Assembly: GCA_015059485.1 (NCBI GenBank)
Contig: SVAH01000014.1
Location: 1 to 35,403, forward strand
From: Bacillota bacterium
GTDB lineage: Bacteria; Bacillota_I; Bacilli_A; RF39; UBA660
Direction: 5' to 3'
DNA: 35,403 bases
The position numbers and the translations under genes are program-made. Position 1 is the first letter of the stretch; each line of letters starts with the position of its first letter. Below are positions 1 to 7,893 of this stretch, piece after piece. Under the pieces are notes generated by a model that was not told the DNA's origin, made no database searches, and worked only from the letters and a program-made list of their open reading frames with translations.

Positions 1-47
1 AAGTCTATCTCGTAACTTAATTATAATACAATTTTATAAAAAAGAAA

Positions 48-106
48 AGACTGTTTTTATTTGTCAACAGTCTGAAATTAGAATATTATTATTTCTAATT
101 TTTTTC
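48..106. terminator. Back-to-back hairpins at the left edge
   Basis: Two adjacent hairpins are visible. The first (48-55 with 66-73, 8 bp) is followed on the minus strand by a T-rich run, so it would terminate leftward transcription. The second (75-81 with 95-101, 7 bp) is followed by a plus-strand T run and would stop transcription entering from the left. They insulate the RNA genes to the right. Confidence 0.5.
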
Positions 107-126
107 TTTTTATTATAAAAAAAGTA

Positions 127-155
127 TTGACAATAAAAGAACTAAAGTGTATAAT
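127..155 (+). promoter_or_regulatory. Consensus sigma-A promoter of RNA gene 1
   Basis: A perfect -35 (TTGACA, 127-132) lies 17 bp from a perfect -10 (TATAAT, 150-155). The start is expected near 162. No open reading frame follows before the terminator at 355, so this promoter serves a non-coding RNA. Confidence 0.85.
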
Positions 156-161
156 TAAATC

Positions 162-378
162 AATCCTAGAGAAACGATAATTCAAACAGCTGATTGAATT
201 ATCGTAAGAGGTGTATTCCTTATTTGTTTTGTTGAGAAAGCGCGAGGGGTAAATCTCACTTCACCCTAGGGTTCTGAACTAGAGAGAGAAAGAAAACTCT
301 GACACAACATATGTTTAGTATAACTGATAATTAGCTAAATGTATGAAAAACTCGCCATCCTAAAAAGATGGTTTTTTT
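162..378 (+). ncRNA. Unidentified structured RNA 1 (about 215 nt)
   Basis: This is a complete transcription unit without a credible reading frame, running from a consensus promoter to an intrinsic terminator. It opens with an 11-bp perfect hairpin (175-185 with 194-204). A GC-richer core follows at about 238-300, with short complementary blocks (GGGT/ACCC, GAGAG/CTCT), then an AT-rich hairpin near 315-340. The core is clearly less AT-rich than the surroundings, as expected for a selected structured RNA. Key motifs of tmRNA, RNase P (GAGGAAAGTC) and SRP RNA are absent. A 6S-type or lineage-specific RNA is possible. A free-standing riboswitch is less likely because no gene follows its terminator. 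Confidence 0.6.
355..378 (+). terminator. Terminator of RNA gene 1
   Basis: CCATC (355-359) pairs with GATGG (367-371) around an A-rich loop and is followed by seven T residues. Confidence 0.75.
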
Positions 379-426
379 ATGCTTTAACATATTTACAAAA
401 AAATATATTTTTTTTATAAATACATA

Positions 427-455
427 TTGACAAACAGCAAATTATGTATTAATAT
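427..455 (+). promoter_or_regulatory. Sigma-A promoter of RNA gene 2
   Basis: TTGACA (427-432), a 17-bp spacer, then TAATAT (450-455). The start is expected near 462, just before a 10-nt segment that pairs with a downstream segment. Confidence 0.8.
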
Positions 456-461
456 ATAGAC

Positions 462-715
462 AGTTAGTATATGATAAATGTGAATGCTAATGATTTATTA
501 ATTAACATTTCTTGTGTCGAACATATACTAAGTGTTCAGGTAGACGGAGAACTAAACGAAGTGAGAGGCAGAAATTGACGATTTGTTTTATGAATGTATT
601 TTCATATTAGCTCCCTCAAACCAGACCTGTTTGCAAATTATCAGTTTGCTTACGTGGTTGATAAAAAGTTAGTGGCTTTTTTACACATATGTTGTCAATT
701 ACATATGTGTTTTTT
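462..715 (+). ncRNA. Unidentified structured RNA 2 (about 250 nt)
   Basis: This is a second non-coding unit between its own promoter and tandem terminators. The 5' end forms a perfect 10-bp stem (464-473 with 522-531) enclosing an inner stem (AAATGT/ACATTT). A multibranched core can be built from CAGGT (537-541) with ACCTG (625-629), GGAG (546-549) with CTCC (611-614) as one option, GTGAGAGG (561-568) with CTCCCTCA (611-618) as an alternative, and a hairpin GCAAA/TTTGC (633-649). No reading frame with an RBS is seen. Universal motifs of RNase P, tmRNA and SRP RNA were not found, so the class is unknown. Confidence 0.6.
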
Positions 716-720
716 CTTTT
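683..720 (+). terminator. Terminator of RNA gene 2
   Basis: A 10-bp perfect hairpin (ACACATATGT with its complement, 683-710) is followed by a T-rich tail. Confidence 0.85.
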
Positions 721-721
721 A

Positions 722-747
722 AACAAGTTTTATTACTTGTTTTTTTT
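722..747 (+). terminator. Second tandem terminator
   Basis: ACAAGT pairs with ACTTGT and is followed by eight T residues, immediately after the first terminator. Its 3' half overlaps the predicted -35 of the next operon. Confidence 0.6.
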
Positions 748-765
748 AAAATTAAATGTTATAGT
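737..765 (+). promoter_or_regulatory. Predicted promoter of the acidic protein/WXG operon
   Basis: TTGTTT (737-742), a 17-bp spacer and TATAGT (760-765) lie 25 bp before the start at 790. The match is moderate, but this is the only promoter-like element between the tandem terminators and the gene. Confidence 0.45.
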
Positions 766-789
766 TAATGTAAGATAGGAATGATATAC

Positions 790-1080
790 ATGGATGAAAC
801 TAATATGCCAGAAGAAGTAAAAAATGCTATCAAATATTTAAATGATAGAGGTATTGATATTGATTCACCAATGGAAGATACATCAGCACTTGATAGCATA
901 ATAAATTCAGCAGATGACGATTTAGATGATGATTTTGATTTGGATGATGGCAGTGATTTAGACGATAGCTTTGATCTAGATGATGACGATGATTTTGAAA
1001 TAGATAGTGATGAAGAAGGAAGCAGTAGTATAGATCTAGACGATGATGTTGATGTTGATGATTTAAACTCAATGTTTTAG
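790..1080 (+). CDS. Small Asp-rich acidic protein, T7SS-operon-associated
   Basis: The product is 96 aa from the ATG at 790. That start has AGGA 9 nt upstream, whereas the in-frame ATG at 781 directly abuts the same AGGA and is rejected. The first about 35 residues look like an ordinary amphipathic helical segment. The rest is an almost pure Asp/Ser/Leu tract built on irregular DLDD and DDxFDLDD repeats. There is no signal peptide, Cys or membrane segment. The stop codon overlaps the RBS (TAGGAG) of the next gene, so it is translationally coupled to the WXG100-like hydrolase. I do not recognise the family. The net charge would suit binding a basic partner, calcium, or unfolded substrates, but this is inference. 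Confidence 0.75.
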   Translation: MDETNMPEEVKNAIKYLNDRGIDIDSPMEDTSALDSIINSADDDLDDDFDLDDGSDLDDSFDLDDDDDFEIDSDEEGSSSIDLDDDVDVDDLNSMF

Positions 1081-1092
1081 GAGCGTGAAGAT

Positions 1093-1839
1093 ATGGCTAA
1101 GAATAAAATTAGTTTAAAACAATTTGAAAAATATATATCCAATATAAAAAAATATCGTGATAGTATAAAAAAGACTAATAAAAAATTAATTACCACTATT
1201 ACTAATATGAATAAATCAGTTTATTATGGTGGAAATACAGCAAATGAATGGTATAGAAAGGCTGATGCTTCAGTAACATCAAATGAGAAATTCTTAGAAA
1301 AACTAGAATTGAATATTGATAAATTAGAAAAAAGATATAAAGAATTATATGAAATAGCACATCCACCAGCTCCAGTAGTAGCACACTCATCTTCGGGAAT
1401 ACCTGCAGCAATAGCAGCACTTATGAATAATCCAAATGCATCATCTGTAACAACTACAGCAGCAGCTCCAGGAGGCACAGGAGCAGTAGCTGGAGCAACA
1501 GTTGGATCATTATCCCCACAGGAAACTCAAATGTTATATGCATTAGTTTATGCAGAAGCATCGGAAAATCCAGCCTATGTTTCTGGAGATTCAGCTGGTG
1601 TTGCGTCAGTTGTATATAATAGATTAGCATCAGGCAACTATGGTAATTCAATATCAAGCGTTATTACAGCTCCTGGACAATTTTCAGGATATAACAATTC
1701 AAAATATAACGCGTATATGAATAATCCAAATCTTATGTCACCAGAAATGAAAGCTGCAATAGATTCAGTGGCTGCTGGAAACATAACAACAAGTGCACAG
1801 TACTTTAATGGCAACGGAAAGTATAATACATTTCATTAA
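1093..1839 (+). CDS. WXG100-like N-domain fused to SleB/CwlJ-type cell-wall hydrolase
   Basis: The product is 248 aa with three parts. Residues 1-90 are a helical-hairpin module shared with three other proteins here; its turn is YYGG followed by W53-Y54 and A57-D58, then the SVTSN block. Residues 95-140 are a Pro/Ala/Gly/Thr linker. Residues 140-248 match the SleB/CwlJ hydrolase family (Hydrolase_2): the segment YALVYAEASENP with the expected catalytic Glu155, then VASVVYNRL and the APGQFSGY block, ending in YFNGNGKYNTFH. Family members cleave peptidoglycan, classically spore cortex. There is no Sec signal peptide, so export through the EssC-type system encoded downstream is the likely route. 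RBS AGGAG overlaps the previous stop. Hydrolase assignment is confident; export by T7SS is inferred from the N-domain and location. Confidence 0.85.
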   Translation: MAKNKISLKQFEKYISNIKKYRDSIKKTNKKLITTITNMNKSVYYGGNTANEWYRKADASVTSNEKFLEKLELNIDKLEKRYKELYEIAHPPAPVVAHSSSGIPAAIAALMNNPNASSVTTTAAAPGGTGAVAGATVGSLSPQETQMLYALVYAEASENPAYVSGDSAGVASVVYNRLASGNYGNSISSVITAPGQFSGYNNSKYNAYMNNPNLMSPEMKAAIDSVAAGNITTSAQYFNGNGKYNTFH

Positions 1840-1867
1840 TGTATAAATAAAAAAAAGGAGATAGAAT

Positions 1868-2605
1868 ATGGCAAAGAATAAATTAAGTAAAAGTAAAATG
1901 AAATCATTAAGCAAGGGTATTTCAAAATACGCAAAAGACATATCAAATACAAGCAATAAATTAATTAAAATTATTGAAGAGATGAATGGATCAGTATACT
2001 ATGGAGGAGATGCTGCAAACAAATGGTATAAAAAAGCCGATGATTCAGTAACATCAAATGTTAACTTTTTAAAAAGACTTGAGCAAACATTAGCAAAAAT
2101 AAATGAATTAATTAAAAAAATGGATAATGTTACTCCACCTTCTCCAACTGCTGGAAGTACTGCTGTTGCTGGAGCTGGAGCAGCTGCAGGAATTGGAGCC
2201 GGTGCAGGATCATCATTTGGTAATAACGGTGCTGAATTAGGTGGAGGAACTATACCTACTGGAACTGGTAATAATAATAATAGTAATAACAATAACAATA
2301 GTGCTAGTAGCAAAACATATGGACATAACGATTATACTCCTGGAAGTAATAGTAATCAAAGCAACAAATCAGTTGCTCCTGCTTCTAGGGTAACACAATC
2401 TTCTTCAGCTCAGATATCAGCTAAAACACTTGCAGAGAAAGCAGCAGCAGAACAAAAAAAATCAGTTGAATCGAACGCTGTTAGGGCAGCATCTATAGGC
2501 ACAAAAGAGTCAGTTACAGCAGCACGTGATGCTGCTAGGAAAGCAGAAGCAGCTAAACAAACACAAACTATGCTTGCAAATTCTCAAAGAAAACGAATTT
2601 TCTAA
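1868..2605 (+). CDS. WXG100-like T7SS substrate with low-complexity tail
   Basis: The product is 245 aa. Residues 1-87 are the shared module (YYGG turn at 44-47, W53-Y54, A57-D58, SVTSN, then a helix with LKRLEQTLAKI), nearly identical to the 232-aa paralogue on the minus strand. The tail is low complexity: Ala/Gly-rich (96-118), poly-Asn, then one YGHNDYTPG unit at 151, then an Ala/Lys/Glu-rich helical stretch, ending in QRKRIF. No enzymatic domain is visible. YGHND fits the YxxxD/E pattern used as a T7SS export signal, as does Y54-x-x-A-D58. It lies 28 nt downstream of the hydrolase gene behind a strong AAAGGAG RBS and is followed by a terminator. Confidence 0.8.
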   Translation: MAKNKLSKSKMKSLSKGISKYAKDISNTSNKLIKIIEEMNGSVYYGGDAANKWYKKADDSVTSNVNFLKRLEQTLAKINELIKKMDNVTPPSPTAGSTAVAGAGAAAGIGAGAGSSFGNNGAELGGGTIPTGTGNNNNSNNNNNSASSKTYGHNDYTPGSNSNQSNKSVAPASRVTQSSSAQISAKTLAEKAAAEQKKSVESNAVRAASIGTKESVTAARDAARKAEAAKQTQTMLANSQRKRIF

Positions 2606-2615
2606 GAATACCCGA

Positions 2616-2643
2616 AAGTTGATTATGAAATCAACTTTTTTTT
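2616..2643 (+). terminator. Terminator of the first T7SS operon
   Basis: The AGTTGAT/ATCAACT hairpin (loop TATGAA) is followed by eight T residues, 10 bp after the stop of the 245-aa protein. Confidence 0.8.
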
Positions 2644-2718
2644 ATATAATAATTAAATATTAACTATTTTTGCAATACAGCATACACGTTATTAAATTGA
2701 TGTTTATCTAACTTTTTC

Positions 2719-2747
2719 TTGTTATTACACATTAAAAATAGTATAAT
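2719..2747 (+). promoter_or_regulatory. Promoter of essC-yukD
   Basis: TTGTTA (2719-2724), 17-bp spacer, perfect TATAAT (2742-2747). It lies 43 bp before the essC start, so the motor is expressed separately from the substrates upstream. Confidence 0.65.
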
Positions 2748-2789
2748 ATATGATATAGTATATACAGAATAAAAAAAGGAGCTAGTGGT

Positions 2790-5700
2790 ATGAAGTTATT
2801 AATATGTGATGATGAAAAAATTCAGTCTTTTATATTACCACAAAAAGTTGAAAAATTTTTTGTAATAAATTTTAACTATAATCATAATGATACTTCAACA
2901 AACGAAACACTAACTTTAAAAACTGAAAACAATAGTTGGATTATTATGTCTGATAGTAATCTTGATGTGAAAAAAGATAACTCTCATGTTGAAACAGTAA
3001 CTTTGGTAGAATATTTAAAGCTTGAATTAAAGTTTGCAGATATGCAAGATTATTTACCAGCATTTATTGTACCAGATTACTATGAATATGAAACATATTC
3101 AACATCTTCTTTAAACCAAATTAAGATTGGAAGTAATTCAGATTGTCAAATAAAATTGGGAAATCTTTATAATGAAAGCGTTGTTTTTAACAAAACGGGT
3201 AATGATTATACTATTCAAAGAATTGATAATAGAAAAAATAGTTCATATGTTAATAGATTAAGTTATAGTAAAAAACTACTTACACTAGGTGATACAATTT
3301 TTATAGATGGAATAAAAATTATTTATATGGGAGATTCACTTAGAATTAGTAAATCTAGTATAAACTTAGAGATATCTTTATCTAAAATAGCTAGCAGTAG
3401 TGCCATTGAACAAAAAATAACTCCAGTTACTGATTTAGAAAAAAATATTAAATTATATACGGATGATCAAGTGTTTGTTCATACCCCAAGATTAAAAAGA
3501 AATCTAAGTGAAACAAAGATAACTATAGATCCACCACCACAAAAGCGTGAATCTACAAAGATGCCATTAATATTTACGATAGGTTCTACTGCTTTAATGT
3601 CACTTACATCAGCTATGACATTAATTTCTTCACTTTTAAGTTACCTAAAAGGTAATGGAGATTTAATGTCGCTTATAATCTCATTTACTATGTCAGCTGT
3701 TATGCTAATAACTGGATTATTATTGCCAACACTTATGGAAAAATGGCAAAAAAAACAAGAAATTAAATATGAAAAAACGAGACAAACTAAATATAGAGAA
3801 TATTTAGATGAAATGAGAAAACAAATACAAAAGATTATTACAGAGCAAGAAAATATTTTAAAAGAAAATAATTTTAAATTAGATGATATTACTAAAGATA
3901 TAATAGAAACTAGAAAAAATATTTGGAGTAGAGAAGTTTTTGATAATGATTTTTTATCTATTACAGTTGGTCAAGGAAATACACCTGCATTAATCAATAT
4001 AGAAAAAAAACAAAAAGCATTTTCATTAGATGAAGATGATTTAGAAAACTTATCAGTTGATTTAAGTAATGAAGAAAGAATATTGCAAGATGTTCCAATT
4101 AATTATTCATTAATGACAAATAGGATTTTACCAATAGTAGTTCATTCTTCATTTAAAGAGGATTATATAAAATCTATAATGTTACAATTAATTTATTATT
4201 ATAGTGCTAAAGATGTTAAAATTGTAACTATAACTAATAAACAAAATGAAAGTAATTGGGAGTTTATGAAATATGTTCCACATAGTTGGGATAATAATCA
4301 TGAAAATAGATTTTTTGCATCAGATGAAGATGAGATTAGTAGAATATCAATGTTACTTGAAAGAGAATTTGAAAATAGACTAAAAAAAGATCAAGAAAAT
4401 AGTTTCAATGAATATTATGTGATTGTAACTGATGACTATAAAATGGCAAGAGAATTATCTGTTATTGATAAAATATTAAGTAATCAAAAATCTTTAGGAT
4501 TTTCAATTTTAATATTTGAAGATTCTATAAAGAATATGCCAAGTAAATTTGATAATTTTGTCGATATTGAAAATGAAATTAGTTGTATAATGGGAAGACA
4601 ATCAGCTGGAGAAGGACAAATATTATTTAAAGCAAGCTATATTAATAATATTGATATAGTTCCATATGCACAAATAATATCTAATATACCAGTATATACT
4701 AAGAGCTTACAAACAGCTATTCCATCAAGTATTTCATTTTTGGAATTATTTCATGCTGGACGTGTAGAACAATTAAGTGTATTAGCTAGATGGAAAGAAA
4801 ATAATCCGGTTAATAGTTTAAGAACAATTGTTGGAGTAAAAGATAATGATAAAGTTATAGATTTGGATTTACATGAAAAATATCATGGACCACATGGATT
4901 AATAGCAGGAACAACAGGTAGTGGTAAATCTGAGTTTATAATAACTTATTTATTATCTCTTGCAATTAATTACCATCCATATGAAGTACAATTTGTGCTT
5001 ATTGATTACAAAGGTGGAGGACTTGCAGGTGCTTTTGAAAATAGAGATACAGGAATTAAAATACCTCACTTAGTAGGAACAATAACAAACTTAGATAAAA
5101 GTGAAATGAATAGAACTTTGGTATCGATTAATTCTGAGTTACAAAGAAGACAAAGAGTATTTAATGAGACAAGAGAAGCATTAGAAGAAGGAACTGTTGA
5201 TATTTATAAATATCAAAGATTCTATCGTGAAGGAAAAGTAAAAGAACCAATGTCACATTTATTTATAGTTTCAGATGAATTTGCAGAATTAAAAGCGCAA
5301 CAACCTGATTTCATGGATGAGCTTGTTTCAGCTGCACGTATTGGCCGTTCCCTAGGAGTACATTTAATACTTGCAACACAAAAACCAAGTGGTGTAGTAG
5401 ATGATCAAATATGGTCAAATTCAAGATTTAAAATATGTTTAAAAGTACAAACAACTGATGATAGTCAAGAAATGTTAAAAAAACCAGATGCAGCATATAT
5501 TAAAGAAGCTGGTAGATTTTATCTACAAGTTGGAAATGATGAAATATTTGAACTTGGACAATCTGGATGGGCTGGTGCAAAATATGTACCCTCTGATACA
5601 GTTGTAAAAAAATTAGATGATAGTATAGAATTTGTATCTAATGATGGAAGTTTAATAAAATCAATAAATGAAGAAGTAAAAAAAGATGAAAGTGTTGATC

Positions 5701-7325
5701 GTGGAGAACAGTTAACTAATATAGTTAAATACTTATATAATATTGCTCAAACAGAAAACATAAAATTTAGTTCTTTGTGGTTAGAAAATATACCTCCAGT
5801 TATTTACTACAATGATGTTATTACTAAATATTCTATTAAAGAAAAACCATATATAATTAATCCAATAATTGGAGAATATGATGATCCAGCTAATCAAAAT
5901 CAAGGATTTGTTAATATTAATTTAACTTATGATGGTAATACATATATTGCTGGTATAAGTGGAAGTGGTAAAACAACATTATTATCAACAATAATATATT
6001 CATCAATAATTAATCATAATTCAGATGAATTAAATATGTATATAGTTGATTTTGGATCAGAAAAATTAAGAATATTTAAAGATGCACCTCAAGTTGGAGA
6101 AGTTCTTGCAGCAGCAGATGGTGATAAAATAAAATATTTATTCTATATGTTGATGTCAGAACGTGATAAAAGATTACAATATTATGTAAATAATGGTGGA
6201 GACTTCTTTATGGATATAAAGAATAATACTCCACATTTTCCTAATACAATTGTTATAATCAATGATATTGATGTATTTAAAGAATTATATGAAAATATAT
6301 ATGATGAATTATTCTCATCATTCACAAGAAATTGTAATAAAGTTGGAATTACTTTTGTTGTAACAGGTACAACAACTAATTCATTAGGATTTATGAGTGA
6401 AAATAATTTCCCACAAAAAATCTTATTGAACTTAATGGATGATTCTGATTATTCTTCATACTTTAGTGGTTCTCCAATTCCTAAAAAGAATCCTGGTAGA
6501 GGAGTAGTAAACTTGGGAGCACCATTTGAATTTCAGTCATCACTTGTATTTGATGAAACTGTTTATGATAAAAATATTAAATATGTTATTACAGAGTTAA
6601 ATAAATATTTAACTACTAAAGCATCAAAGATTCCAATTGTTCCAGATGAACTTGATATTAATGATTTAATAAATAATACAGTAGGTATAAATTATGTTCC
6701 ATTAGGAGTTAACTTTACAACTGCACAATATAGTTATTTCAATTTTGATAGACATCTAACAGTTGTTACATCTAGAAATAATTCAGTTACTAAATTATTT
6801 ATGCCACGCTTTATAAGTGTTCTTAGTCATGCAAAATGCAAACTAATTGTTATTGATTCAATAAATGATTTAGGATTTTCAAATACTGAAGGAATAAAAT
6901 ATTATTCAACAGGATTTGCTAAAGTTTTACAGGTTATTAATAATAATGTTTCAAAATATTTAGATAATTCTTCAGATGAAAAATTTGTAATATTGTTCAG
7001 TGGATATGCAAAACTTCAAAAAGAATTAGAAAAAGCTAAGTCAGAGGATGATGAAATTATCACTATAGATGATTTAATAACAAATGGTAAACAGTCTGAA
7101 AACTTTAGATTTATTTTGTATGATACAGAAAGCATGTTAAGAAAATTAGATTCAAGTACAATTGAACCATTTGTTAGAAATAATAGTGGTGTTTGGGTTG
7201 GAAAAGGAATTGATGGGCAAGAATTCTTTGATTATGTTAGTGATTATAATGCTGAAAGTAAAATTAATAATAGTAGTATTGTTGTTATTAAGAATGGTAG
7301 TCCAGAATATTCAAAATATATGTAG
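2790..7325 (+). CDS. essC: EssC/YukB-type FtsK/SpoIIIE ATPase, T7SS motor
   Basis: The product is 1511 aa, the usual size for Firmicute EssC, and starts at an ATG with AGGAG upstream. Domain order: FHA-like N-terminal region (about 1-190; IKIGSNSDCQIKLG is a typical FHA turn), two membrane segments at about 258-315, then three FtsK-type ATPase modules. Module 1 is intact, with Walker A GTTGSGKS (707-714), the KGGG block, Walker B IVSDE (826-830) and the ATQKPSG motif. Module 2 has Walker A GISGSGKT (1055-1062) but an altered Walker B (IINDID, about 1157-1161). Module 3 (about 1320 onward) has no canonical Walker A, reading TSRNNSVTK instead, as is usual in EssC. It is the energy source and substrate receptor of type VII secretion at the cytoplasmic membrane. 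The YukD-like gene follows after 12 nt. Confidence 0.95.
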   Translation: MKLLICDDEKIQSFILPQKVEKFFVINFNYNHNDTSTNETLTLKTENNSWIIMSDSNLDVKKDNSHVETVTLVEYLKLELKFADMQDYLPAFIVPDYYEYETYSTSSLNQIKIGSNSDCQIKLGNLYNESVVFNKTGNDYTIQRIDNRKNSSYVNRLSYSKKLLTLGDTIFIDGIKIIYMGDSLRISKSSINLEISLSKIASSSAIEQKITPVTDLEKNIKLYTDDQVFVHTPRLKRNLSETKITIDPPPQKRESTKMPLIFTIGSTALMSLTSAMTLISSLLSYLKGNGDLMSLIISFTMSAVMLITGLLLPTLMEKWQKKQEIKYEKTRQTKYREYLDEMRKQIQKIITEQENILKENNFKLDDITKDIIETRKNIWSREVFDNDFLSITVGQGNTPALINIEKKQKAFSLDEDDLENLSVDLSNEERILQDVPINYSLMTNRILPIVVHSSFKEDYIKSIMLQLIYYYSAKDVKIVTITNKQNESNWEFMKYVPHSWDNNHENRFFASDEDEISRISMLLEREFENRLKKDQENSFNEYYVIVTDDYKMARELSVIDKILSNQKSLGFSILIFEDSIKNMPSKFDNFVDIENEISCIMGRQSAGEGQILFKASYINNIDIVPYAQIISNIPVYTKSLQTAIPSSISFLELFHAGRVEQLSVLARWKENNPVNSLRTIVGVKDNDKVIDLDLHEKYHGPHGLIAGTTGSGKSEFIITYLLSLAINYHPYEVQFVLIDYKGGGLAGAFENRDTGIKIPHLVGTITNLDKSEMNRTLVSINSELQRRQRVFNETREALEEGTVDIYKYQRFYREGKVKEPMSHLFIVSDEFAELKAQQPDFMDELVSAARIGRSLGVHLILATQKPSGVVDDQIWSNSRFKICLKVQTTDDSQEMLKKPDAAYIKEAGRFYLQVGNDEIFELGQSGWAGAKYVPSDTVVKKLDDSIEFVSNDGSLIKSINEEVKKDESVDRGEQLTNIVKYLYNIAQTENIKFSSLWLENIPPVIYYNDVITKYSIKEKPYIINPIIGEYDDPANQNQGFVNINLTYDGNTYIAGISGSGKTTLLSTIIYSSIINHNSDELNMYIVDFGSEKLRIFKDAPQVGEVLAAADGDKIKYLFYMLMSERDKRLQYYVNNGGDFFMDIKNNTPHFPNTIVIINDIDVFKELYENIYDELFSSFTRNCNKVGITFVVTGTTTNSLGFMSENNFPQKILLNLMDDSDYSSYFSGSPIPKKNPGRGVVNLGAPFEFQSSLVFDETVYDKNIKYVITELNKYLTTKASKIPIVPDELDINDLINNTVGINYVPLGVNFTTAQYSYFNFDRHLTVVTSRNNSVTKLFMPRFISVLSHAKCKLIVIDSINDLGFSNTEGIKYYSTGFAKVLQVINNNVSKYLDNSSDEKFVILFSGYAKLQKELEKAKSEDDEIITIDDLITNGKQSENFRFILYDTESMLRKLDSSTIEPFVRNNSGVWVGKGIDGQEFFDYVSDYNAESKINNSSIVVIKNGSPEYSKYM

Positions 7326-7337
7326 GGAAGTGTAATA

Positions 7338-7601
7338 ATGAATGATAAAGTAAATGTAACTCTATTAGTACCAGAAATAGATGAAAAATATGATATTTAT
7401 TTACCTATAAATAAAAAGATAGGAACTATCGTTAAACTATTAAATAAGGCTGTTAATGAGCTTTCTAATGGGCTATATCCTATAACTGGAGGAAATAGAT
7501 TATATAATGTAAATACAAGACAATATTATGAAGCAAACGTACTTCTTTATAATACTGATATAAGAAATGGAACAAAATTGATTTTAATTTCAGAAATTTA
7601 G
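7338..7601 (+). CDS. YukD/EsaB-like ubiquitin-fold protein
   Basis: The product is 87 aa, close to the ~80-aa YukD/EsaB family. It starts with a strand (KVNVTLLVP), followed by YDIYLPINKKIGTIVKLLNKAV, the strand-helix pattern of a beta-grasp fold, and ends in a GTKLILISEI strand as in YukD. No C-terminal di-Gly is present, as expected for this family, which is not conjugated. It is co-transcribed with essC (12-nt gap, RBS GGGAAGTG). In Bacillus and Staphylococcus the homologue is a cytoplasmic accessory of T7SS. The assignment rests on size, predicted fold and essC linkage rather than strong sequence motifs. Confidence 0.8.
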   Translation: MNDKVNVTLLVPEIDEKYDIYLPINKKIGTIVKLLNKAVNELSNGLYPITGGNRLYNVNTRQYYEANVLLYNTDIRNGTKLILISEI

Positions 7602-7605
7602 TTTA

Positions 7606-7670
7606 AAACACTTGCAAAGTTACGTTATATGTGTTTAAATATAGTTGTAACACGTAAGTGTTTTTATTTT
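7606..7670 (+). terminator. Compound hairpin terminator after the YukD-like gene
   Basis: AAACACTT (7606-7613) pairs with AAGTGTTT (7656-7663), enclosing an inner GTTAC/GTAAC stem (7619-7623 with 7647-7651). A T-rich tract follows. It separates the T7SS genes from secE and is longer than the simple hairpins elsewhere in the window, so an attenuating role in the secE leader cannot be excluded. Confidence 0.6.
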
Positions 7671-7692
7671 GGAAAAATATTGAGGTGGTTTA

Positions 7693-7893
7693 ATGAAAAA
7701 AGAAAAAATTAAAAAAGAAAAGAAAAATGGTTTCCTAAAAGAAACTAGAAATGAAATGAAAAAGGTAAGTTGGCCAAATAAGAAAGATGTATTTAAATAT
7801 ACACTTGCAACATTGATATTTTGCTTAGTAGTTGTTGGTTTCTTTCAATTATTGAATTTAGGATTATCATTTATAAAGGGGATGTTCGCATAA
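7693..7893 (+). CDS. secE: Preprotein translocase subunit SecE
   Basis: The product is 66 aa, a normal size for the single-span Gram-positive SecE. It has a Lys-rich N-terminus, the family signature ETRNEMKKVSWPNKKDV (17-33), and one membrane helix at about 36-60. It clamps SecY in the SecYEG channel. Its RBS is GAGGTGG. The stop codon overlaps the nusG start (TAATG), the conserved secE-nusG arrangement. Confidence 0.97.
   Translation: MKKEKIKKEKKNGFLKETRNEMKKVSWPNKKDVFKYTLATLIFCLVVVGFFQLLNLGLSFIKGMFA

Noticed and set aside
462..715. RNase P RNA, tmRNA or SRP RNA
   Set aside because: The universal GAGGAAAGTC, tRNA-like CCA end and GGAAG-type tetraloop motifs were not found.
1999..2313. Long minus-strand ORF rich in Leu/Pro/Ala opposite the 245-aa WXG gene
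   Set aside because: It mirrors the Ala/Gly/Asn repeat codons of the real gene and has no RBS or homology.
7821..7892. N-terminal extension of NusG
   Set aside because: It overlaps secE in another frame and has no NusG homology; the ATG at 7893 is in the classical TAATG overlap.
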